Of a stretch of 64,000 nt of DNA, positions 33,201 to 41,400 are shown in pieces. Numbering within the stretch: position 1 is the stretch's first letter; every line of letters starts with the position of its first letter. The DNA comes from Deltaproteobacteria bacterium (lineage in GTDB: Bacteria; Desulfobacterota; Dissulfuribacteria; Dissulfuribacterales; QOAL01), in assembly GCA_026995935.1 (NCBI GenBank), contig JALWNK010000058.1, positions 1 to 64,000 on the forward strand, read 5' to 3'. The translations under genes were made by a program, and so were the position numbers. Below the pieces are notes generated by a model. The model was not told the DNA's origin, did no database searches, and worked only from the letters and a program-made list of their open reading frames with translations.

Positions 33201-35900
33201 TTATTTAGGCCTCAAGTTTATGGCCTTTGGCCTTGGCCTCTTGCCCTGGGGCACTGACAGGTTCTTCACCGTACCTGGAAAGGTCTTTTTCTGTATTTTG
33301 AACCAGGGGCTTTTGGGACTTTTTATCTTTCCGTCAAGAGTCTCCAAGTAAATCCTGTACGAGGATTCCGGCTTGAGGCTGTTTCCCGTTCTCCACAAAA
33401 AGCGCCCGGTCTTTACGTCCGTGCCCAGGGGGCCGTTTATTGTCTGGCGCCTGCCGGATCTGCTTTCAAGTATGACCCTGATCCGGTCTTGAATCCCAGA
33501 GGCCTGCCACGAGATGGTGTACGTCCTGCCAATGTACAGGGTTGTATTCAGGGCTGTTCCAAGCCTCAGGAATTTGACCTTTTTAGCCGCGGATAGCCCG
33601 GTTATACGCCGCCTCTGCTCATTTCGGGAAGACGAGGGTTTGACCGTGGTGGGCGGCTTTGTTGCTCGGAAAGACCTTGAGACAGCCCTTGACGGAGTTT
33701 CCGCTCGTTTTTCAGGCCTGATCATGGTGGGTTTCGGGTGACCCAGGTATTTGATTTTTTTAGTGCCTGCGATTGTCAAGGGAACTGTGCCCAGAGTGTT
33801 GCCCTTCATGTCCTTGATCATGAGATAGTACCTGCCTGGCCCAACATGGGAAGGAATTCTCCAAGGGTAGCGTCCCGTGTTGACCACTCCGTTGGGCGGA
33901 GTGACATGCACATCCGGAAGGTTCATCCGGTGAAGTAAAAGACGTATGCGTTCCGGTTTCTTCACGGGATTCTTCCAGCTTATATCTATATGTTTGCCAG
34001 GAGAGCAGGACAGGCCTCCCGAAGGAGTGATGAAATGGATGGTGGTTCCAAGAGAGTGCCGCTTCCCGTGCTCGATATAGGGAAAGGTACCGGGTTTCAG
34101 GCCGCCGATGACCCTGACCAAATATTTGCTGTAAGCTGAGTATTTCGGGACATCCGCCATTTCAAGGTAAATCCTGTAGTTCCCGGAGGGCATTGTTTCA
34201 GGCACAAGGACAACATGGCCGCCCTGGTCAAATGGGAAACCTCCTGACGGAGAAAGCTCCGCTTCCTTTTCAGGCCCACCGGAGGAGATGGGCCTCAGAA
34301 ACACCCGCACCCGCCGGTTGCCACGTACCAAACCCCGCCAATGGACCATGTACTGCCTTCCCCGCTTCCACTCTGTGTTCTGGGGCATGATTACCCATAT
34401 CTTCCCCTCTAACAGGGAACGCCGCCCCTTAAGAGTGAAGTGCTTTGTCAAAGAGTTGTTGGACTCGTCGCCTTCCGTGATCTTGTTACTGGGGTCAACC
34501 TTTATATCGAATCTGAAGGTTGTGTCTGAGTAGACGGTAACGGGCTTGTTGTCGTTGCCGGGCGTAAAAAAGATACAGCTTTCGCCCCCACTTGGCACAT
34601 AAACGATCTCCGTGCGGCTTAGGCCTGGGTAGGGCTTGCCGTTTCGCTGGCATTTGATGTCGAGTTCGGCAGTGTACGAGATACGTTTTAAGCCGATCCT
34701 TTTTAACGGGGATATGCTTTGGTCCTTTACACAGATATTGAGCAGAAGCTCGTCTTTGTGGGTTAATGCGTTAGACAGCTTTGAGATCACTAGGTCTGGA
34801 AGCCGCAGGTTCTTTCCTACCCAGAAGTAGCGCCACTCCTCTGGACCATGGAAGGTGATATAATTTTTACCGTTCCAGAGATGCGCTTCTACCTTTAATC
34901 GGAATAGTTGCCCCTCGCCGTCATAGGGGAGGTCAAAGGCCCTGTTTACAGAAGTTTCAAACCCGCCAAGAGACATGTTGGGTGTCATGGGGATGGTGTT
35001 GTCCTTGACAAGCGGAACGGCTACTGGTTCCCATAGTTCCAGTTTTGGACGTTTTGAATGCTTACCGTTTTTGTTAATAGTGATCGTTGCTTGCTTGTCA
35101 TAGCAACCTGTCACGCAGCGCTCAAGGGTTACCACAAAGGCGTGTTTGTCGTTACCTTGGCTGAACTCGCAGGGGATGCGGAAATGAAAAGTCACATGTC
35201 CGTTTTTAAAGCTCTGATGACCAACGGCCGGGCTGATGATCTCAGGAGTAAGCCAAGGGATGCAGACTCCGTACGCGTGTGTCAGGCAATAATCGCATTT
35301 TTCCTTCGGCCCCGAATCCATTGCCTCTACCTGGAGCCTGCCCTGGAGGTGATTGTTGAACAGTGCAGGCAAGGACCTTGGAAAGGGGCCTCTTGGGGGG
35401 CCAGCTGGCCAGTTCTGTGTATAGGAATGGTGGGTTGTGGTAGTGCACTGGGGCCGGGGTCTGCTTGGATAATAATAAAGCCAGGGGTCGCCATCCGGCC
35501 CTCCTTCCGTGTTTCCGCTAGTCCTGTACTGCCATTTGATCTTGTCGCCATTTGGTCTATTCGAGGGATAATACGAAGAGGTTTCGCCACTAGAAAGGCT
35601 TTTTGAGACGCATTTTATGGGCCAGATTGTCAGAGTCTCTACAAATCGGCCAGTCTTTCGATAATAAAAACAATTGGCTTCAAGGGAGTAGACAACATAA
35701 TAATGATAATTATACCCCTTCCAATCAGAGGTGTGAGTGCCTGTAAACTTGTAGTGGTTCTCATCCAGGCTAAAATCATAATTTTTCAAGTGCCATGTCA
35801 GCTCGGTGGCGGAAAATACTGGTGTTGAGATCAAGGTGACACAGGTACATGTCAGTATGAAGAAAAACACGCGCATGACACATATTCTTGATCTGATCAT
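33201..35900 (-). CDS. Large exported multi-domain protein with CARDB and Ser-Thr-rich/Kre9-like Ig domains
   Basis: An 899-aa secreted protein. The signal peptide MIRSRICVMRVFFFILTCTC ends near TPVFSATE. The N-terminal 350 residues are Cys- and Tyr-rich and unassigned (KCDYCLTHAYGVC is one segment). A CARDB-like domain starts near 375 (LRLPDLVISKLSN) and ends EGDESNNSLTKHF. Three repeated Ig-like domains follow, each ending in a G-x-Y-x-(I/L)-x-(L/I) strand (SGNYRIYLEM, GPGRYYLMIKD and ESSYRIYLET), like the Kre9/KNH family. ATG 35900 follows AGGAGG by seven bases. It is the first and largest gene of the cluster. It may be a surface adhesin or scaffold. Confidence 0.8.
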   Translation of the reverse strand: MIRSRICVMRVFFFILTCTCVTLISTPVFSATELTWHLKNYDFSLDENHYKFTGTHTSDWKGYNYHYYVVYSLEANCFYYRKTGRFVETLTIWPIKCVSKSLSSGETSSYYPSNRPNGDKIKWQYRTSGNTEGGPDGDPWLYYYPSRPRPQCTTTTHHSYTQNWPAGPPRGPFPRSLPALFNNHLQGRLQVEAMDSGPKEKCDYCLTHAYGVCIPWLTPEIISPAVGHQSFKNGHVTFHFRIPCEFSQGNDKHAFVVTLERCVTGCYDKQATITINKNGKHSKRPKLELWEPVAVPLVKDNTIPMTPNMSLGGFETSVNRAFDLPYDGEGQLFRLKVEAHLWNGKNYITFHGPEEWRYFWVGKNLRLPDLVISKLSNALTHKDELLLNICVKDQSISPLKRIGLKRISYTAELDIKCQRNGKPYPGLSRTEIVYVPSGGESCIFFTPGNDNKPVTVYSDTTFRFDIKVDPSNKITEGDESNNSLTKHFTLKGRRSLLEGKIWVIMPQNTEWKRGRQYMVHWRGLVRGNRRVRVFLRPISSGGPEKEAELSPSGGFPFDQGGHVVLVPETMPSGNYRIYLEMADVPKYSAYSKYLVRVIGGLKPGTFPYIEHGKRHSLGTTIHFITPSGGLSCSPGKHIDISWKNPVKKPERIRLLLHRMNLPDVHVTPPNGVVNTGRYPWRIPSHVGPGRYYLMIKDMKGNTLGTVPLTIAGTKKIKYLGHPKPTMIRPEKRAETPSRAVSRSFRATKPPTTVKPSSSRNEQRRRITGLSAAKKVKFLRLGTALNTTLYIGRTYTISWQASGIQDRIRVILESRSGRRQTINGPLGTDVKTGRFLWRTGNSLKPESSYRIYLETLDGKIKSPKSPWFKIQKKTFPGTVKNLSVPQGKRPRPKAINLRPK

Positions 35901-36301
35901 GGCCGCCTCCTTGTTTATCAACCCGTTACATTCCCCGGTTTTTTTCCTTGCAGACAGTCGTCCTGACGAATCATTAAAAAAATTCCTACGACAGCATTTT
36001 CTTGATCATAATTTCCGTATTGAAAAAATTGTTTCTTAATCAAATTATATAAAATTTTTGTACATATATAAAATAGTGGCTGAAATTAACCGGATGGTTC
36101 ATCTGAATTTCAAGAAACTGATATTTTCCTGAAAGTTTCTACCGTAAGGCAGATACTGAGAGGTACATTGGTAGGCCACCTGTCACCTTCATCCGGCCCT
36201 GACGTCCTTGCCTGGATTCCCCTGGCTGGTATCATTGGGTATCAATTTATTGTCTTGGATAGCGGCTTGTTGTAAGTCTTTGATGCATGAAGGAGGACAA
36301 C
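35901..36301. other. AT-rich divergent promoter interval
   Basis: This 400-base gap separates the exported-protein cluster (minus) from the formyltransferase (plus). It is AT-rich around 36000-36090 (TTATATAAAATTTTTG). I see no gene, no tRNA and no clear hairpin. It likely holds promoters for both sides. Confidence 0.4.
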
Positions 36302-37135
36302 GTGAGCAGCTTTCGCTTCGGCTGGTGGACAACAGGCAGGGACGAGGCGGCGGTAAACCTTTTTAACACGGTTTATGAGGCCGTAAGAGAAGGGGAGATC
36401 AGGGGAGATTTTTGCTACCTTTTTCTTTCGAGAAGTGAAGGTGAAGGCCCCTTTAGCGACGAGATAGCAAGTCTTGCAGAAAAAAGGGGTATTCCCCTGG
36501 TGAGGTTTTCCGCCCTTGAATTTGAGCCAGAATTAAGGAAACGTGACAGGGCAAGATGGCGCACCCTTTACCATGAGGAGTTATACAAAAAGATTGAGCC
36601 CTTTGGGTGCCCCCTTGCGATACTTGCCGGCTACATGTGGGTCTTAAGCCCTGAGATATGCAAAAAGATTTCGGCAATTAACCTTCATCCTGCCCTTCCC
36701 GGGGGGCCTGCCGGTACGTGGCAGGAGGTGATCTGGCAGCTTCTTGAGCAGGGTGCGGAACGGACAGGGGCCATGATGCACCTTGTCACTCCAGAGCTGG
36801 ACAAAGGGCCTGCTGTCACCTTTTTTTCCTTTAAAATAAAGGGAGAGGGCTGGGAGGAGCCTTGGGCGGAGTTTGAAAGACTCAGGGCCAGACATTCAAT
36901 GGAATACATAAAGAGGGAAATTGGAGAGGATCTTGCCCTTTTCAGGAGAATAAGAAAGGAAGGAGAGATCAGGGAGCTTCCCCTCATCGTTGAGACCCTC
37001 AAGGCATTTTCAGACGGAATGATAGTCCTTAGGGACGGAAGGTTTTATGACCAAAGCGGCAGACCAATGACTGCCCCCCTTGATCTTTCAGACTTCGTGG
37101 ATGAAAAGATAAAAGGCATTAAGGCTGAGGGATAA
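36302..37135 (+). CDS. Formyltransferase-family protein (PurN/sugar formyltransferase-like)
   Basis: A 277-aa 10-formyltetrahydrofolate-dependent enzyme. The formyltransferase core has LAILAGYMWVLSPEICKKI, the catalytic INLHPALPGGPAGT (Asn127 and His129 in this numbering) and LVTPELDKGPAV with the catalytic Asp167. PurN itself is about 210 aa and lacks the C-terminal extension of about 80 residues seen here. I chose GTG 36302 because GGAGG lies seven bases upstream. It is followed directly (zero gap) by a WaaP/InaA-type kinase gene. The pairing suggests formylation of an envelope sugar rather than purine synthesis, which is inference. Confidence 0.85.
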   Translation: MSSFRFGWWTTGRDEAAVNLFNTVYEAVREGEIRGDFCYLFLSRSEGEGPFSDEIASLAEKRGIPLVRFSALEFEPELRKRDRARWRTLYHEELYKKIEPFGCPLAILAGYMWVLSPEICKKISAINLHPALPGGPAGTWQEVIWQLLEQGAERTGAMMHLVTPELDKGPAVTFFSFKIKGEGWEEPWAEFERLRARHSMEYIKREIGEDLALFRRIRKEGEIRELPLIVETLKAFSDGMIVLRDGRFYDQSGRPMTAPLDLSDFVDEKIKGIKAEG

Positions 37136-37954
37136 GTGGAGATCAGGGAAAAGCTCCTGGAAGAGGGAAGCCTTGTAATCAACGAGGACTTTCTCGGCAT
37201 TCTTGAAGAAAACGGCCTTTTAAGCCCCTTTTCCTTTTGGGACATAGAGGATGAGCCGGTAAAGGCGGAAGTTCCTGAAAGAAGGACAGGCAGGTTTTTC
37301 CTTAAAAGGGGGCAGGGGGAAAGGGTTGAGTTTTTCATAAAAAAATACAGGCCACTTTCCTTATCTTCGAGGCTCAAGGGGCTTTTTTCCCTTAAATGGG
37401 AGCATTATGACGGCCTCCACGAATGGAGGGCCCTGGTCCTTTTTCACAAGAATATGCTTCCAACCCTGATCCCTGTGGCAGCGGGAAGGGCGGGCAGAAA
37501 CACCTTTTGCGTTACCCTGGGGCTTAAAAACTATGAAAGGGCCTCAAGGCTTCTGGATGAGGGCTCAAGGCTTTCTGCCAGCGAGCGGCTTAGTCTTATA
37601 GAAAAGATAGGCACCTACGCCGCCAGGATGCACAAAAAGGGATTCGCCCACCAGGACCTCTACCTGCTACATTTTTTCGTGAAGCTTCCGGACATGGTGC
37701 CATTTCTCATTGATCTTCAAAGGGTTGTCATCCAGAAAAACCTGAGAAGGCGCTGGGCCATAAAGGACATTGCCCAGCTTCTTTTTTCGTCTAGGCTGGT
37801 CCTTTCTGAAAAGGAGATAGGGCTCCTTTTGGACAGCTACTGCAGTGAAATCGGCTTTGACATTAGAAAGGACAGAAGGCTCTTCAGGGATATAGAGAAA
37901 AAGGCCGCCTGGATGATGAAAAGGCATCTTAGGAGGAATAAAGAAGGTGCCTAA
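37136..37954 (+). CDS. Lipopolysaccharide kinase family protein (WaaP/InaA type)
   Basis: A 272-aa kinase of the RIO/WaaP family that usually phosphorylates heptose or Kdo in the LPS inner core. The catalytic motif is HKKGFAHQDLYLLHFF, with His172-Asp174, and LIDLQR (191-196) fits the metal-binding Asp. The nucleotide-binding lysine is likely FFIKKYRP near residue 69. It starts at GTG 37136, directly after the formyltransferase stop, so they are translationally coupled. The two likely act on cell-envelope saccharide. No glycosyltransferase is nearby. Confidence 0.85.
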   Translation: MEIREKLLEEGSLVINEDFLGILEENGLLSPFSFWDIEDEPVKAEVPERRTGRFFLKRGQGERVEFFIKKYRPLSLSSRLKGLFSLKWEHYDGLHEWRALVLFHKNMLPTLIPVAAGRAGRNTFCVTLGLKNYERASRLLDEGSRLSASERLSLIEKIGTYAARMHKKGFAHQDLYLLHFFVKLPDMVPFLIDLQRVVIQKNLRRRWAIKDIAQLLFSSRLVLSEKEIGLLLDSYCSEIGFDIRKDRRLFRDIEKKAAWMMKRHLRRNKEGA

Positions 37955-38000
37955 TGCTGACAATCCTGGGCAGGCTCAAAGGGCATACTGGCAGGACAGA

Positions 38001-38456
38001 CTAGCTGGCCTTTTTGACCACGAGATTCTTCAGCCCGTTTTTCTCAAATTCATCTGAATACTTTTCGGAAAGTTTAAGAAGCCTTTCAAACCGTGTATAC
38101 GGATCCATCTCCTTTATTTCCTCTTCTGAAAAGGACTTAAGAAAATCTCGCCTAGCAAGTCTATCGATAAGCTCTTCCCAGAAACAGTCGTTTTCAAATT
38201 CGTCAATGAACTCCTGTGCCCGTCTGGTCTCCTCGAAAAACCTGGAATGGAAATACATGTCGTACTCAGGGTCGAAGTCCACGTATTTCTCCACGCCCAT
38301 CTTTTTTCCATAGGACAAGAGCTTTTGTTCGAGTTTTTCATACTCCCTGGTATCTTCTTTTTAGTCAGCCTCCTTATGGGCATTTAGAACCCAGTCCGCC
38401 ATGTAGAGGACATCAAGGAGAAGCAGGTATTCCTTCTTGGTGAAGTTTATCTTCAT
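38001..38456 (-). pseudogene. Hypothetical protein gene interrupted by an in-frame TAA
   Basis: One reading frame runs from ATG 38456 (AAGGA eight bases upstream) to the stop at 38001. It encodes MKINFTKKEYLLLLDVLYMA, then ADWVLNAHKEAD, then TAA (38363-38361). It continues in the same frame with KEDTREYEKLEQKLLSYGKK and on to FWEELIDRLARRDF and a C-terminal helix. The two halves read as one 151-aa helical protein with a helical N-terminus. UAA has no standard recoding, so this is a nonsense mutation, a sequencing error or a split gene. AAGGAGG precedes the break, but no in-frame start follows closely. Confidence 0.7.
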
Positions 38457-38594
38457 AAAAGAATCCTTTCCTTTGGTTTCTATTAATAAGGCCTGGCATG
38501 TAACAGAAACAATGGTACCAGGCAGGCTGAAGTTTTTCACCATGATTACCAAGTGCCTTCACAAAAAAAGAGTCCAGGCTGTTTCCAAATGCCA

Positions 38595-39596
38595 TTATGT
38601 AAGGACGTGAGGCGTTTCGTTTTTTTCGAAAAATTCCATTGCCCGTGATCTTGCCTCCTCCATGGTCCTGGAGCGCTGAACCGCCATGGCAAGCCTGTTT
38701 CCAAAGGCGTAGTTTTGTGAAAAGTAGTGGGTAAACTCCTTTAGTCTTCCAAGACGTCTTTCCGGCAGAAAAAGTCCCTCGAGATAGTCAAAAAACCTTA
38801 GCCATACCTCCGGCAGGTTCACTTTTGAGGCATCAAAATCACCCTTTCCATTAATTAGGGTTTCTTTTATCTGCCTGAATATCCAGGGCCTGATGGCCGC
38901 GCCCCTTCCTATCATGATCCCGTCTGCGCCGGTAATCTCAAGACACCTTTTTGCGTCCTCTACGGAAAAGATGCCACCGTTAATGATGACAGGGATGGAA
39001 AGCGCCCTTTTGGCGCTTGCCACAATCTCCCACCTTGGCGGCCTTGCAAAGGGTTCCTTGTCAAATCGTGCATGGACGTACAGTGCGTGAATACCTAAGT
39101 CTTCAAGGAAGCGGCACCTGTCTTCAAAGGCCTTAACATCCGTTCTTGGCCCAAGCCTTATCTTTACTGTAACAGGAAGAGCAGTGGTTTCTTTTACTTT
39201 CGAGACTATCTCACGAAGTCTTTTTATGTCTCTTGACAGGGCGACTCCACCTCCCTTCTTAACCACCTTTGGGGCGCCACAGCCAAGGTTTATGTCCACG
39301 GCGTCTGCGCCAAGTTCCTCTATTTTCTCCACTGCCTTTTCCACGTGTCTTGCACTGTAGACAAGGAGCTGATAGCTCATGGGGCGCTCCCTCTCCGTCC
39401 TGACAAGATATGGGGATATGGAGGGGTTTTCCTGGGGAAGGCTTGAGGCGGAAAGCATCTCGGTTGAAAGGAGGCCAACACCTCCAAAATCCAGAATGAG
39501 CTGTCTCAAGGCGCTGTGGGTGAGGCCTGCCATTGGCGCAAGGAAAAGGGGAGGGGATACCTCAAGTTTTCCTATTTTTACCCTATGACTGAACAT
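38595..39596 (-). CDS. dus: tRNA-dihydrouridine synthase
   Basis: FMN-dependent reduction of uridine in tRNA D-loops. The 333-aa protein starts with the TIM-barrel motif LFLAPMAGLTHSALRQL. The catalytic Cys is in DINLGCGAPKVVKKGGGVAL, and the FMN-phosphate-binding end is INGGIFSVEDAKRCLEITGADG with GIMIGRGAAIRPWIF. It is the DusB-like subgroup by these segments. The start at 39596 overlaps the end of the radical SAM gene by 14 bases, so the two are translationally coupled. No ribosome site is evident. Confidence 0.94.
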   Translation of the reverse strand: MFSHRVKIGKLEVSPPLFLAPMAGLTHSALRQLILDFGGVGLLSTEMLSASSLPQENPSISPYLVRTERERPMSYQLLVYSARHVEKAVEKIEELGADAVDINLGCGAPKVVKKGGGVALSRDIKRLREIVSKVKETTALPVTVKIRLGPRTDVKAFEDRCRFLEDLGIHALYVHARFDKEPFARPPRWEIVASAKRALSIPVIINGGIFSVEDAKRCLEITGADGIMIGRGAAIRPWIFRQIKETLINGKGDFDASKVNLPEVWLRFFDYLEGLFLPERRLGRLKEFTHYFSQNYAFGNRLAMAVQRSRTMEEARSRAMEFFEKNETPHVLT

Positions 39597-41352
39597 CTGT
39601 TTTTACACCCTTTGCCTCTTTCATGACAGACTCCAGGACCCGTCTTTGCGCCATCCTTTCCCCCCTCTTTCTGGCCACAAAGATGGGCCTTTTGTGGTAC
39701 CTGTCAAGGCCTGTAACATACATGGCAGTTGATATGGTGCCTGGGGTGGGGGTAAAGTCCTGAAACTGCCTGACTGGGAGCCTCAGCCTTTTGAGTTTTC
39801 TCTTCATGGCCTCCATGTGGGAAAGTGTGCAGCCCGGGTGAGATGTCATGAAATAGGCGGTGATTTCCCTTTGTTTCCCAAGCCTTTTCAGCACATGCCT
39901 TGCCCTTTCAAGAAACTCTTCAAGCACAAGTGCCCCTGGTTTGTGCATGAGCATGAGTACCTCTTCCTCGGTATGCTCAGGCGCTATCTTAAGTGCACCG
40001 GGGGTATGGTTTTTGAGAATGTCTTCAAGGAGCCTCGGGGTCCTAATAAGAAGCTCCATTCTTAGACCGGATGAGATGAAGACCCTTTTTACGGCCCGAT
40101 GCCCTGCAACTGCCTTCAGAAGGGTCCTCATCCTCTCTTGGTTTGTCTCAAGGTTTTTGCACACCTTTGGAAAGAGGCAGTCCCTTTTGCGGCAGTCTTT
40201 CTTTAATTTGCACGAAACACCATAGAGGTTTGCAGTGGGGCCGCCAAGGTCTGTTATGGTGCCGGAAAAGGAGTGGTCTTTTGAAATTCTTTTCACCTCT
40301 CTGAGCACGGACTTTTTGCTCCTTGAGGTCACAACAGGCCCCTGGTGCCTGGCAATGGCGCAAAAGGAGCAGTTTCCAAAGCAGCCTCTTACAACCGTTA
40401 TGGAGTCCTTTATCATCTCCCAGGCAGGCACCTTTTTAAAGGAGGGATGCGCGCGGCGGGTAAAGGGAAGCTCGTACAGAAAATCCATCTCCTCACCCGT
40501 AAGGGGCCTTGCTGGCGGGTTTTGCAAAACCAACATGCCTCCCTTCTGGGCCTGGACAAGGGGAGTTGCCGCGCCACTCCTTGCGCTTTTGTCTATTTGA
40601 AGCTCTGCATCCAGAAAAAGTGCCCTGTTTTTGGTTATGTCGTCCCAGGAAGGAAGGGCAAGGCACCCTTCTGGAAGCTTCTCTTTTGGGCTTAGCCTTG
40701 TGCATGTGCCAGCAATCCCGGAAAGTTCCTGCCCCCTTTCAAGGCGTCTTGCTATCTCAAGGCAGGCGCGCTCACCCATTCCATAGACCAGGATGTCTGC
40801 CTTTGAATCCGTAAGGACCGAGCTTCTGAGCCTTTCCTGCTGGTAATCGTAGTGGATGAATCTTCTGAGGGATGCCTCAATGCCTCCAAGCACTATGGGA
40901 ACCCCTGGATATGCCCTTCTTGCAAGGTTTGCATAGACCATGACGGCCCTGTCTGGCCGCCTTCTGTTGCCCTTGGTTCTTGGGCCTGGAAAATATGGGT
41001 CCCCGTAGGGGCTGTAGGCGTCCCTTTTCCTCACCCTGGCGTTTCCCGTGTAGTTTGAAACTATGGAGTCGAGATTTCCGGAGGTGATGCCAAAAAAGAG
41101 CCTTGGCCTTCCAAAGCGTTTGAAATCTGTCTCATCCTGGTACCTTGGCTGTGAGAGGATGGCCACACGGTAGCCAAAGGCCTCGAGCCACCTTCCTATG
41201 AGGGCTACACCAAAGGAGGGGTGGTCAACATAAGAATCTCCTGTAACGAGCACCACGTCGGGCCTTTCCCATCCCCTCTGTTCCATTTCCTTCCTTGTCG
41301 CAGGAAGAAACGGGCTTGATACTTGTTTTCTTTTTGCAGTTGGATTTTTCAT
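39583..41352 (-). CDS. ygiQ: YgiQ family radical SAM protein
   Basis: A 589-aa radical SAM protein of the YgiQ/UPF0313 family. The [4Fe-4S] motif is RGCFGNCSFCAI (CxxxCxxC) near residue 320. The N-terminal region has the family stretch VLVTGDSYVDHPSFGVALIG and GIEASLRRFIHYDYQ. The C-terminal end carries FQDFTPTPGTISTAMYVTG. The function is not established in this family. It overlaps dus by 14 bases and may be functionally linked to it. ATG 41352 has only a weak leader. Confidence 0.92.
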   Translation of the reverse strand: MKNPTAKRKQVSSPFLPATRKEMEQRGWERPDVVLVTGDSYVDHPSFGVALIGRWLEAFGYRVAILSQPRYQDETDFKRFGRPRLFFGITSGNLDSIVSNYTGNARVRKRDAYSPYGDPYFPGPRTKGNRRRPDRAVMVYANLARRAYPGVPIVLGGIEASLRRFIHYDYQQERLRSSVLTDSKADILVYGMGERACLEIARRLERGQELSGIAGTCTRLSPKEKLPEGCLALPSWDDITKNRALFLDAELQIDKSARSGAATPLVQAQKGGMLVLQNPPARPLTGEEMDFLYELPFTRRAHPSFKKVPAWEMIKDSITVVRGCFGNCSFCAIARHQGPVVTSRSKKSVLREVKRISKDHSFSGTITDLGGPTANLYGVSCKLKKDCRKRDCLFPKVCKNLETNQERMRTLLKAVAGHRAVKRVFISSGLRMELLIRTPRLLEDILKNHTPGALKIAPEHTEEEVLMLMHKPGALVLEEFLERARHVLKRLGKQREITAYFMTSHPGCTLSHMEAMKRKLKRLRLPVRQFQDFTPTPGTISTAMYVTGLDRYHKRPIFVARKRGERMAQRRVLESVMKEAKGVKTDVQS

Positions 41353-41400
41353 TAGAAGGACAACTTTAGCCTAACTGGCAACAGATTCAAAACCGGGAAG

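Noticed and set aside
38361-38363. Selenocysteine or pyrrolysine recoding at the in-frame stop
   Set aside because: The codon is TAA, not TGA or TAG.
38114-38383. An 89-codon minus-strand frame overlapping the split hypothetical gene
   Set aside because: It is out of frame with the conserved-looking chain and its sequence is Arg/Ser-rich shadow.
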